A DNA stretch of 35,774 nucleotides. It comes from a virus. Below the pieces are notes generated by a model that saw only the letters and a program-made list of their open reading frames with translations, was not told where the DNA came from and did not search any database. The position numbers were made by a program, and so were the translations under genes. Shown piece after piece: positions 15,521 through 21,360 of this stretch. Location: the IMG/VR virus record IMGVR_UViG_3300043425_000450, positions 1 to 35,774 of that record, one strand, 5' to 3'. Numbering within the stretch: position 1 is the stretch's first letter; each line of letters opens with the position of its first letter.

Positions 15521-15590
15521 TTGAATAGCCTCTATTTGAGCCTTCAAACAAGCATAGTTACGCTGTATTTAGGTATTTGTCACCTAGGAA

Positions 15591-15664
15591 TGGCTGAGGG
15601 ACTAGGATTCGAACCTAGATTCACGGAGTCAAAGTCCGTTGTCCTGCCATTGGACGATCCCCCA
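15591..15664 (-). tRNA. tRNA-Gln (TTG)
   Basis: Acceptor TGGGGGA pairs with TCCCTCA; the anticodon loop is CTTTGAC on an ACGGA/TCCGT stem; the T-arm is CTAGG TTCGAAT CCTAG; CCA is encoded. It stands alone, 2.7 kb from the main array, behind a terminator that overlaps a promoter. Confidence 0.93.
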
Positions 15665-15699
15665 ATAAAAACGGCAGAGATATATTCTACCTCTGCCGT
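15664..15699 (-). terminator. Rho-independent terminator
   Basis: A 9-bp stem ACGGCAGAG/CTCTGCCGT followed on the minus strand by TTTTTATT, 24 bp after the holin-like gene's stop and just before tRNA-Gln. It contains the -10 box of the tRNA promoter in its loop. Confidence 0.85.
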
Positions 15700-15712
15700 G
15701 GTGAAAAGTAAA
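15684..15712 (-). promoter_or_regulatory. Promoter for tRNA-Gln, overlapping a terminator
   Basis: TTTACT (15712-15707), 17 bp, TAGAAT (15689-15684), with AGG before the -10 box as in the early cassettes. The start of transcription would fall in the 3' arm of the terminator hairpin. Confidence 0.6.
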
Positions 15713-15722
15713 CTAAAAGGAC

Positions 15723-15920
15723 TTACTTTTCTGTCAGTGGCTTGGTCGTCAGTGCGCGGACCCAAACCATCAGAAGGCTCAATACAGTGCCTGCTACACC
15801 CAGTTGTTCTGGGGATAGACCTGCTTCTGTAATCGTAGCCTGTACCCAAGAAAGAATGACAACCGCGAGGGCTAGCCATACCGACTTGGACTTAAACGCA
15901 CCTAGTACTGCTGGATTCAT
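15723..15920 (-). CDS. Small two-helix membrane protein (holin-like)
   Basis: The 65-residue protein starts MNPAVLGAFKSKSVWLALAV. Helix 1 spans about residues 13-31 and helix 2 about 42-57, separated by an ITEAGLSPEQLG turn. Two-helix proteins with a F(K)SK-SVW start are common in phages as putative holins. I use the second ATG, six bases after AGGAG. It ends at a terminator. Confidence 0.6.
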   Translation of the reverse strand: MNPAVLGAFKSKSVWLALAVVILSWVQATITEAGLSPEQLGVAGTVLSLLMVWVRALTTKPLTEK

Positions 15921-15964
15921 ATTCATCTCCTAAAAGTGATCGATCACAGCAGTATATAGGTTTG

Positions 15965-16564
15965 TTAGATGTATTGATTAAATGGCATTGGTTTGCCATT
16001 GACCATATTGAACACAAAACATCCATTACCCCATGGATCAGAGTAATCACCAGCCCCAAATACATCTGATACTGCTTGTCTAATTGGTTCATGCCAAGCA
16101 TAGTCATGCCCTGCCAGTATTCCGTCTGGCTTCATTTTCGGCAGCCAAGCCAAGATGTCTTTCTTCACACCCTCATAACTATGATCCGCGTCAATGAACA
16201 CGAAATCTAGCGAATGGTCAGCATAGTCTGCGGCAGCAGCTGCTGAATCCTTTCGAATTACATTGATCACATGCTTTACTGGCTCGATATTAGTCAAAAA
16301 GCATTGCATCAACTCATCACCAAACTCTTTCTGAGTTTGGTCTGAAAGATAACCATCTGGACTCCAGATGTCAATGCAGTCGAATCTGATGTTCTTTGAC
16401 GAGTTTATGATCTCAACTGCCATAAACGCAGCAGACATACCCTTCCAAGAACCCAGTTCTACGAAATGAGAATTAGTTGGGAACTTCTTCACTACATGTG
16501 AATACAGATGTGGATATGTGAACCAATTTTCGCCCATGTGTGGCTGGTTGAAGAAATGTTGCAT
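15965..16564 (-). CDS. Class I SAM methyltransferase (Methyltransf_24-like)
   Basis: The 199-residue protein has HFVELGSWKGMSAAFMAVEI (about 32-51) as the SAM motif I, RFDCIDIWSPDG near 58, LDFVFIDADHSYEGVKKDIL (about 116-135) and PDGILAGHDYAW. Such enzymes sit in glycan and FkbM-type contexts, so the substrate may be a surface sugar. The ATG at 16564 has GAGGAGAG upstream. That ribosome-binding site is the third segment of a switch-like hairpin array with the upstream terminator. Confidence 0.82.
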   Translation of the reverse strand: MQHFFNQPHMGENWFTYPHLYSHVVKKFPTNSHFVELGSWKGMSAAFMAVEIINSSKNIRFDCIDIWSPDGYLSDQTQKEFGDELMQCFLTNIEPVKHVINVIRKDSAAAAADYADHSLDFVFIDADHSYEGVKKDILAWLPKMKPDGILAGHDYAWHEPIRQAVSDVFGAGDYSDPWGNGCFVFNMVNGKPMPFNQYI

Positions 16565-16613
16565 GATGTGTTCTCTCCTCACAAAAAAGGAGAGAACACA
16601 TCGTGTTCTCTCC
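16565..16613 (-). promoter_or_regulatory. Terminator / RBS-sequestering alternative hairpins
   Basis: Three complementary segments lie in order on the minus strand. Segment 1 is GGAGAGAACAC (16613-16603), segment 2 GATGTGTTCTCTCC (16602-16589), segment 3 GGAGAGAACACATC (16578-16565). Segments 1 and 2 make the terminator (11 bp plus T6). Segments 2 and 3 make a perfect 14-bp hairpin that buries the Shine-Dalgarno of the methyltransferase. The pairings are mutually exclusive. Confidence 0.7.
16583..16613 (-). terminator. Rho-independent terminator after the pstS-omp pair
   Basis: An 11-bp perfect stem GGAGAGAACAC/GTGTTCTCTCC with a 3-nt loop, followed by TTTTTT on the minus strand, 25 bp after the outer-membrane protein stop. 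Confidence 0.92.
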
Positions 16614-16638
16614 GTGTTTGACAGTTTCTAACTCAAAG

Positions 16639-17205
16639 TTAGAACTTGTAGCTGTAAGCTACAGCCCAACGCTTGTCAGTGGTCGTTCCCGAGTAGTTAT
16701 GAATACCACCCGAAAGAACACTGCGCTTCGACAGATCGTACTTGGCAAGCAGACTCACACGATCTTCATCCTGCTCTGCGCCCCAAAGATCGAAACGCTT
16801 GCGGTACGCAGCTTCCGCCGACCACTTGCCAGTGACAGGCACAGACGCCTTAACACCAACACCAGCGTAGAAGGTATCTTCGCCGCGATCCTGAAGCTTG
16901 TCACCAAGCTGAACATAAGGTACGACAGAGAATCGACCAACCGACAGAGGCAGAGTTGCACCAGCAGTCAGGTTCACTGTGTCGCCACTGCGAACACGCG
17001 AGTGCTTTTCCATAGCCTCGACTTCACCGTAGAAACGGAAGCCATCGACATCAGAAACCTTCAGATCAGCCTGAAGCTTGTACTGGTTGCCGTAGTCGCT
17101 TGTGCGATACTCGCCAGTCACTCCAGTCAGATCAACGTCAGCAGCCGAAGCCGCAGTCGAAACAGCGGCCAGACCCGCAATCGCCAAATACTTATTAATC
17201 GTCAT
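16639..17205 (-). CDS. Outer-membrane beta-barrel protein
   Basis: The 188-residue protein has a Sec signal peptide (MTINKYLAIAGLAAVSTAAS, cleavage near ASA-AD). The mature part consists of alternating strands with Tyr/Gly/Asp-rich turns (QYKLQADLKVSDVDGFRFYG, FSVVPYVQLGDKL, AVAYSYKF) and ends in Phe, the BAM-recognition signature. It resembles small 8-10-stranded barrels. Phage-encoded barrels include Lom and the PA-2 porin, which alter the host surface. It is co-transcribed with pstS, so a phosphate-stress or superinfection role is possible (inference). Confidence 0.82.
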   Translation of the reverse strand: MTINKYLAIAGLAAVSTAASAADVDLTGVTGEYRTSDYGNQYKLQADLKVSDVDGFRFYGEVEAMEKHSRVRSGDTVNLTAGATLPLSVGRFSVVPYVQLGDKLQDRGEDTFYAGVGVKASVPVTGKWSAEAAYRKRFDLWGAEQDEDRVSLLAKYDLSKRSVLSGGIHNYSGTTTDKRWAVAYSYKF

Positions 17206-17230
17206 ATTAGTTACCTTTGTTGCCTAACAA

Positions 17231-18241
17231 TTACAGCGATAGATTCTTGAGAGTTTTAACGTTCTCGCGCACCTTCGCCAACTCAGTCTTCTGTAGAGGG
17301 ATCAGACCCTTGTCCAAAAGATAGCCATCTTCACCGATAGCCTTATTGCTCACATACTCATTAACGAACTCTTTGATCCCAGGGATCGCGTCTATGTGAC
17401 CCTTCTTCACATAAACAAATAGTGGTCTAGAAGGAACGTACTCGCCACTTGAGATTGTCTCAAACGTAGGAGAAGCGCCATCAATCTTGATACCCTTGAG
17501 GATGCTCAGATTCTCTTCCAAGAATGAGAATCCAAAGATGCCAAGAGCATTAGGGTTAGCCTTCAGCTTCTGAACGATGAGATTGTCATTCTCACCAGCC
17601 TCTATATATGCCCCATCTTCTCTGATGGTTCCGCAGACTGCCTTCTTGATCTTCTCGTCTGACTCAACAACCGTGCATCCAGCATCCATAAACAGTTCAA
17701 CGAACGAGTCTCTCGTACCAGAAGTCGGAGGCGGACCAAGAACTTCAATCTTGATTGCTGGATATGCAGGGTTGATCTGATTCCAGGTCTTGTAAGGATT
17801 TGCGATCAGCTGCACAGGGTTGCTTGGATTAGGCACCTGCTTTGCCAGTGCAAGATACACTTCCTTGCGAGTCAGCGAATTCATCTTGCCGCTCTTATGC
17901 TCAGCAATAACAAGTCCATCGTAGCCAATCTTCAGTTCAAGAATTTCCGTCACACCATTAGCCTGGCATGTCTTGAACTCTGAAGCCTTCATCGCACGAG
18001 AAGCATTTACTGCATCAGGGTGCCTCGCGCCGATGCCAGCGCAGAACAGCTTGATTCCGCCGCCAGTTCCAGTGCTCTCCACCTTGGGTGTGCTAAACAA
18101 ACCCTTGCCGAATCTCTCAGCAACTGTAGTGGTGAACGGATAGACTGTCGATGAACCAACGATTGTAATCGTATCGCGTGCGTTTTGGGCAACAGCCAAA
18201 GAAGAACACAGAATGGCTACTAATGGGAAAACTTTCTTCAT
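17231..18241 (-). CDS. pstS: Phosphate-binding protein PstS
   Basis: The 336-residue protein has a signal peptide (MKKVFPLVAILCSSLAVAQN), then ITIVGSSTVYPFTTTVAERF, STGTGGGIKLFCAG, NASRAMKASE, a Gly-Asp-type GYDGLVI and GPPPTSGTRDSFVELF, the phosphate-binding segments of PstS. Two Cys pairs may form a disulfide. It would bind phosphate in the periplasm and feed the host Pst transporter during infection. pstS is a known auxiliary gene of cyanophages and other marine phages. The ATG at 18241 is chosen over an upstream in-frame ATG because it begins the signal peptide. Confidence 0.93.
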   Translation of the reverse strand: MKKVFPLVAILCSSLAVAQNARDTITIVGSSTVYPFTTTVAERFGKGLFSTPKVESTGTGGGIKLFCAGIGARHPDAVNASRAMKASEFKTCQANGVTEILELKIGYDGLVIAEHKSGKMNSLTRKEVYLALAKQVPNPSNPVQLIANPYKTWNQINPAYPAIKIEVLGPPPTSGTRDSFVELFMDAGCTVVESDEKIKKAVCGTIREDGAYIEAGENDNLIVQKLKANPNALGIFGFSFLEENLSILKGIKIDGASPTFETISSGEYVPSRPLFVYVKKGHIDAIPGIKEFVNEYVSNKAIGEDGYLLDKGLIPLQKTELAKVRENVKTLKNLSL

Positions 18242-18321
18242 ATTTACTCTCACAAGGTTAAGGGATAATTCCTCAGACATATCTAGTCATAGTAACATTT
18301 TTTTAATAAAAGATTAATATT

Positions 18322-18396
18322 TGGTGCGCAATGAGGGGATCGAACCCCCGACCCTCTCCGTGTAAAGGAGACGCTCTACCGCTGAGCTAATCGCGC
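18322..18396 (-). tRNA. tRNA-Val (TAC)
   Basis: GCGCGAT pairs with ATTGCGC; the anticodon loop is TTTACAC on TCTCC/GGAGA; a GGTTCGATCC T-loop and encoded CCA are present. First gene of the main array seen from the left. Confidence 0.94.
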
Positions 18397-18400
18397 AAAC

Positions 18401-18475
18401 TGGTACTCCCAAGGGGAATCGAACCCCTCTTTACTGCGTGAAAGGCGGTTGTCCTAACCGATAGACGATGGGAGC
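18401..18475 (-). tRNA. tRNA-Glu (TTC)
   Basis: Acceptor GCTCCCA/TGGGAGT (terminal G-T); anticodon loop CTTTCAC; T-arm GGGG TTCGATT CCCC; CCA present. The anticodon stem has one C-A mismatch. Confidence 0.92.
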
Positions 18476-18479
18476 AAAA

Positions 18480-18638
18480 TGGTGTAGTGTCCAGGATTAT
18501 CGCCTGGCGGGGTGCCGCAGTGAGCCAGTATCAGACTCATTACCACTGAGGCGGAAATTGCATTAGGTTTGCGAGGCTATTATTGACCTCTCCAGCTTCC
18601 TCTCAGCTACTCCGTGCGCATCACGGCAGATCACTACA
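18480..18638 (-). ncRNA. ~159-nt tRNA-like structured RNA
   Basis: The ends pair as TGTAGTG (18638-18632) with CACTACA (18489-18483), followed by CCA (18482-18480). Next to the 3' strand is a T-arm-like hairpin CCAGG CGATAAT CCTGG. Between are CCGTG ATGCG CACGG, AGCT-loop-AGCT, GAGG-loop-CCTC and a long CCGC...GCGG hairpin. This is an acceptor-plus-T-arm shell with a 110-nt centre that does not fold as a tRNA. Flanked by tRNA-Glu and a secreted-protein gene. Not recognised as a known family. Confidence 0.5.
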
Positions 18639-18650
18639 AGACTTGTTATA

Positions 18651-18941
18651 TCAGTTCTTGACACACTCAACGTAGACAGATCCTGGTGCTTTGAGAAAAG
18701 TGATAGCAGAATCGCATGAATCGTACGATGGATACGTTGCAACCCAGTAGACCGTCCAACTATTCCCTGACTGATACCAGACATTCAGAGTCCAAGTTTC
18801 TACAGTTTTTGGTGCGACCCATTTCGGTGACTTCCAATCTACGTTATGATCAACGTCTTGATCGCCGCCTGAGACCTGGGCGGATACTGGATTCATTACT
18901 GCGAAAGCAGCTACAGTAGCAAGAAATAACTTCTTAAGCAT
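18651..18941 (-). CDS. Small secreted protein in the tRNA array
   Basis: The 96-residue protein has a Sec signal peptide (MLKKLFLATVAAFAVMNPVS, cleavage near SAQ-V). The mature part is rich in Trp, Tyr and Ser (DWKSPKWV, TLNVWYQSGNSWTVYWVATY) with two Cys (DSCDSAITF, VECVKN) that could form a disulfide in the periplasm. The start has GAGGACGTAAA upstream. No family is recognised; placement between tRNA-like RNAs suggests a cargo gene. Confidence 0.7.
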   Translation of the reverse strand: MLKKLFLATVAAFAVMNPVSAQVSGGDQDVDHNVDWKSPKWVAPKTVETWTLNVWYQSGNSWTVYWVATYPSYDSCDSAITFLKAPGSVYVECVKN

Positions 18942-18983
18942 TTTACGTCCTCTTTTGAGAAATCAAGATTCTCATAATCAAAC

Positions 18984-19059
18984 TGGTGCCCAATGAGAGA
19001 ATCGAACTCCCTGTCTCCTGGTTACAAATCAGGCGCATCGCCAGCAATGCTTATTGGGC
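18984..19059 (-). tRNA. tRNA-Thr (TGT)
   Basis: GCCCAAT/ATTGGGC acceptor; anticodon loop TTTGTAA; T-loop GTTCGATTC; CCA encoded. One A-C pair closes the anticodon loop. Confidence 0.9.
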
Positions 19060-19170
19060 GGAATAGATTCGGTTCGTCTGACTTCGTAACATAGAGCGCT
19101 CTATGTCCTAGATCCCTATTAATGCCAGCGTTGTACGCTAGACCACTTACACCGAAAGGTTAGTGGCGGC
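19060..19170 (-). ncRNA. Hairpin-rich inter-tRNA segment
   Basis: No coding frame. It holds an 18-bp perfect palindrome (19089-19106), a 5-bp stem with 3-nt loop (19127-19139), and CCACT..ACC GAAA GGT..AGTGG (19143-19166), whose plus-strand loop is GAAA. It may be a processed RNA or decayed tRNA; strand and function are unknown. Confidence 0.4.
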
Positions 19171-19185
19171 AGATGTTATTTATAC

Positions 19186-19273
19186 TGGCGGAAGCGGTGA
19201 GATTCGAACTCACGGACCCGTTAGAGTCGCTTGTTTTCAAGACAAGTGCCGTAAACCGCTTGGCTACGCTTCC
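19186..19273 (-). tRNA. tRNA-Ser (TGA)
   Basis: GGAAGCG/CGCTTCC acceptor, discriminator G, CCA encoded; anticodon loop CTTGAAA on CTTGT/ACAAG; long variable arm as expected for Ser. Confidence 0.94.
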
Positions 19274-19280
19274 TTGCAAA

Positions 19281-19364
19281 TGGTGCGAGAAGAGAGATTC
19301 GAACTCTCAATCCTTTCGGAACTAGTTCCTAAGACTAGCGTGTATACCGTTCCACCATTCTCGC
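19281..19364 (-). tRNA. tRNA-Leu (TAG)
   Basis: GCGAGAA/TTCTCGC acceptor, discriminator A, CCA; anticodon loop CTTAGGA on CTAGT/ACTAG; long variable arm. Confidence 0.94.
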
Positions 19365-19378
19365 ATAAACTTATATAG

Positions 19379-19455
19379 TGGCGACCTCGACTGGATTCGA
19401 ACCAGTGACCGTATGCTTAGAAGGCATATGCTCTATCCAACTGAGCTACGAGGCC
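19379..19455 (-). tRNA. tRNA-Arg (TCT)
   Basis: GGCCTCG/CGAGGTC acceptor, discriminator G, CCA; anticodon loop CTTCTAA on TATGC/GCATA; canonical D and T arms. Confidence 0.95.
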
Positions 19456-19463
19456 AAATAAAC

Positions 19464-19538
19464 TGGAGCGTCTAGTCGGAATCGAACCGACATCATGTGC
19501 TTGGAAGGCACTCATAATAACCATTATACTATAGACGC
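19464..19538 (-). tRNA. tRNA-Gly (TCC)
   Basis: GCGTCTA/TAGACGC acceptor, discriminator T, CCA; anticodon loop CTTCCAA on a GTGC/GCAC stem; T-arm GTCGG TTCGATT CCGAC. Confidence 0.95.
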
Positions 19539-19556
19539 ATTAAACTTTATATATTC

Positions 19557-19634
19557 TGGTGCCCACGGAGGGAGTCGAACCCTCAATTTTACGAATTTTA
19601 AGTTCGTTGCGGTTGCCAATTACGCCACATGGGC
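19557..19634 (-). tRNA. tRNA-Leu (TAA), 5' end overlapped by HNH gene
   Basis: GCCCATG/CGTGGGC acceptor, discriminator A, CCA; anticodon loop CTTAAAA on ACGAA/TTCGT. The last five codons of the adjacent HNH gene lie within its acceptor and D region. A matching 5' half-tRNA relic lies on the other side of that gene. Confidence 0.92.
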
Positions 19635-20066
19635 AGTCTTTAACTTTAAGGCTCTAGTGTAGTTACCACCTTTAGCGGAAAGACCTACTTTTAGTAGTGC
19701 TTGCCTTATGCTATTGGTAGTTTGAAGAGCCTCAATTAAATCTTCATCTGAAACCTTGACTTTACCTGTATTACCTTTACCACAATATGTGTGGGTTTGC
19801 GAATGGCAGTTTGGGCACAGAAATCTAAGATTTTCTCTCCTGTTATCTACAGTGTTTCCATTGATATGGTCCAAGTGTAGATTTAACGGTAGTCCGTTAT
19901 GCGATCCACGATTAGAGCAAACTTCGCAACAATATTCCCGACCCTCTTGGATCAAGAGTTTCTTTAGATAACCAGTAGAAGCACTTGAGCCAACATCAAA
20001 AACAACAGATTTGGCTTTGTCGTCTATTGCTGCTGTTGCCTTTTTTCGCATATCTTCTGTCCACAT
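19620..20066 (-). CDS. HNH homing-type endonuclease inserted at tRNA-Leu
   Basis: In the 148-residue protein the core has CCEVCSNRGSHNG, LNLHLDHINGNTVDNRRENL and RFLCPNCHSQTH: two CxxC zinc knuckles, DH and the Asn-rich loop (about residues 46-92). The C-terminus (SIRQALLKVGLSAKGGNYTR) looks like a DNA-binding helix-turn-helix. Its last codons run into the 5' end of an intact tRNA-Leu(TAA), and a truncated tRNA-Leu 5' half lies just upstream of it. This suggests target-site duplication by an invasive gene. Confidence 0.88.
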   Translation of the reverse strand: MWTEDMRKKATAAIDDKAKSVVFDVGSSASTGYLKKLLIQEGREYCCEVCSNRGSHNGLPLNLHLDHINGNTVDNRRENLRFLCPNCHSQTHTYCGKGNTGKVKVSDEDLIEALQTTNSIRQALLKVGLSAKGGNYTRALKLKTAHVA

Positions 20067-20110
20067 ATTAGTCTCCTAATTAAGTACAGAAGTATTTATA
20101 TAATTTTAAG

Positions 20111-20150
20111 TTTTAAGGGTCGTTGCCTCTGCCTGTTGGGCTATATGGGC
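20111..20150 (-). pseudogene. 5' half of a tRNA-Leu (TAA), truncated at the anticodon loop
   Basis: The minus strand reads GCCCATATAGCCC, AACAGGCAGAGGC, CGACC and CTTAAAA: acceptor 5' strand, D-arm and anticodon 5' stem plus loop, then no 3' half. A second CTTAAAA follows immediately. The cupin gene's TAG stop lies inside it. Confidence 0.75.
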
Positions 20151-20482
20151 AATCTCTCTATGTCTTGCTCGACACACTTAAATCCGTACTGAATCTCAAT
20201 TAGGCGACATGGCGTCTCAAAAGGATTTTCCAATTGGTGCCACTTGTTTATTGGCACAAACAAATTCTCGTGCCGATCCAACAATTGCCAACTGACTCGC
20301 TTACCATCTTCTAGAGTCCATACTATACATCTACCAGACACAACATGCCAGTATTCCGACCTGGCTTGGTGCCGTTGCATGCTCAGCTGCTTATGCGGCC
20401 AAACATACAATTCTTTTACTTTGGTATTGTCCTTTTCATAGAGGATGTCATAGTGACCCCAAACACGATCAGTTCTGTTCAT
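20141..20482 (-). CDS. Cupin, mannose-6-phosphate isomerase type II-like
   Basis: The 113-residue single-domain cupin has KELYVWPHKQLSMQRHQARS (about 23-42), SEYWHVVSGR and VPINKWHQLENP with EIQYG. These His/Glu positions match the C-terminal cupin of bifunctional mannose-1-phosphate guanylyltransferase/isomerases. It may supply mannose-6-phosphate for GDP-mannose, the substrate of the Gmd encoded 6 kb away (inference). Its stop lies within the half-tRNA relic. Confidence 0.85.
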   Translation of the reverse strand: MNRTDRVWGHYDILYEKDNTKVKELYVWPHKQLSMQRHQARSEYWHVVSGRCIVWTLEDGKRVSWQLLDRHENLFVPINKWHQLENPFETPCRLIEIQYGFKCVEQDIERLPI

Positions 20483-20497
20483 AGTTTCTCCATAAAA

Positions 20498-20574
20498 TGG
20501 TCGGATATGCAGGGATCGAACCTGCGACCTTCTGCTCCCAAAGCAGACGCACTACCAGACTGTGCTAATATCCG
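20498..20574 (-). tRNA. tRNA-Pro (TGG)
   Basis: CGGATAT/ATATCCG acceptor, CCA; anticodon loop TTTGGGA on TCTGC/GCAGA; T-loop GTTCGATCC. Confidence 0.94.
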
Positions 20575-20584
20575 ATTTTGTACT

Positions 20585-20613
20585 ATTATATATGCTTCCT
20601 ATGGGGAAGTCAA
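20585..20613 (-). promoter_or_regulatory. Internal promoter of the tRNA array
   Basis: TTGACT (20613-20608), 17 bp, TATAAT (20590-20585), between tRNA-Met and tRNA-Pro; it would drive the cupin and HNH genes and the left part of the array. Confidence 0.75.
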
Positions 20614-20619
20614 ATGTAT

Positions 20620-20695
20620 TGGTGGGACCACATGGACTCGAACCAAGAACCAACGAATTATGAGTTCGCTGCACTAACCATTGTGCTATAGTCCC
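20620..20695 (-). tRNA. tRNA-Met (CAT)
   Basis: GGGACTA/TGGTCCC acceptor, CCA; anticodon loop CTCATAA on GCGAA/TTCGT. Elongator Met and modified Ile2 (lysidine) cannot be told apart by eye; no initiator C1-A72 mismatch is present. Confidence 0.9.
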
Positions 20696-20702
20696 AACTT
20701 GT

Positions 20703-20797
20703 TGGTACCCCGAGCAGGATTCGAACCTGCGCTGTGCACTAATCTGGTGCCAATGCTCGTGTATAAGACGAGTGTTCTACCGCTAAACTATCGGGGC
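20703..20797 (-). tRNA. tRNA with anticodon TAT and a long variable arm
   Basis: 95 nt: GCCCCGA/TCGGGGT acceptor, A discriminator, CCA; D-arm GTTT/GAAC; anticodon loop CTTATAC on CTCGT/ACGAG. The variable region is about 25 nt and contains the stem GCAC CAGATTA GTGC. TAT reads AUA (Ile), but Ile tRNAs normally have short variable loops. Confidence 0.85.
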
Positions 20798-20802
20798 AAA
20801 AA

Positions 20803-20876
20803 TGGTAGGACTGGAGGGAATCGAACCCTCATCGAAGGATTAAAAGTCCTATGCTTGACCTTCCAGCTACAGTCCC
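20803..20876 (-). tRNA. tRNA-Lys (TTT)
   Basis: GGGACTG/CAGTCCT acceptor, CCA; anticodon loop CTTTTAA on TAGGA/TCCTT; T-arm GAGGG TTCGATT CCCTC. Confidence 0.94.
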
Positions 20877-20880
20877 AAAA

Positions 20881-20965
20881 TGGTGGGTGAGGTAGGATTC
20901 GCACCTACTCAGCCGAAACGGCAGATTTACAGTCTGCTGGAACTCTCTAACTTTCCCGCTCACCC
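20881..20965 (-). tRNA. tRNA-Tyr (GTA)
   Basis: GGGTGAG/CTCACCC acceptor, CCA; anticodon loop CTGTAAA on CAGA/TCTG; long variable arm as expected for bacterial Tyr. Confidence 0.94.
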
Positions 20966-20970
20966 AAATT

Positions 20971-21356
20971 GGACAACTATACTCTTTTCACTAAAGGAGT
21001 ATAGTAAAATAAATGTGGTTTCGCTTTGGACGCCAGCCTCTCCGTTTGTGTCAACGGGTTTGCTGAATTTCTCTGACCTCTGCGCCTATGAGTTCGTAAC
21101 AGCAGATATTATCCAAGAGAACACAGCATCTTGGGATCTCTGTTCAACGAACTCCATTGCTACGATTACACCACAAGGTATCGTGCTGTCTGACGCATCA
21201 CTGCGTTTCGTCCCTATGGACTCATCAGAGACAGAAGGTTGATTGTTTGCACTATTTGCTGCGTCTCACCTTCAGGAGTCTAGAACTGAAGTTTTCTATT
21301 GGCGCAGTTAGTCAGGCATCTATAGTCTGTACAAGCCCATCGCTTGCAAACAATCA
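20971..21356 (-). ncRNA. Large multi-helix structured RNA, ~345-385 nt
   Basis: A 9-bp hairpin sits at the left (ACTATACTC...GAGTATAGT). A 6-bp closing pair TGTGGT (21014-21019)/ACCACA (21170-21175) encloses a coaxial tower: GAGTTCGT/ACGAACTC, AACAG/CTGTT and ATCCAAGA/TCTTGG-GAT (21090-21154). A three-way junction at 21186-21234 combines CTGTCTGA with CGCA/TGCG and GTCC/GGAC hairpins. An outer 11-bp stem GATTGTTTGCA (21241-21251) pairs with 21346-21356 around CTGCG/CGCAG and CTTCAG/CTGAAG stems. No credible CDS. Strand is inferred from flanking tRNAs. Confidence 0.6.
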
Positions 21357-21360
21357 AAAA

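Noticed and set aside
18242-18320. Pho box upstream of pstS
   Set aside because: TGT-containing motifs are present but not as 11-bp direct repeats, so PhoB control cannot be claimed.
18563-18784. Leftward 73-codon frame
   Set aside because: It overlaps the secreted-protein gene and the tRNA-like RNA and has no plausible start.
19143-19166. GNRA-capped hairpin suggesting a rightward RNA
   Set aside because: The plus-strand GAAA loop is attractive, but all flanking genes and promoters are leftward and one loop is weak evidence; left as strand-uncertain.
20880-21242. Rightward 120-codon frame over tRNA-Tyr and the structured region
   Set aside because: It starts inside a tRNA on the opposite strand, has no ribosome site, and the same bases form dense helices.
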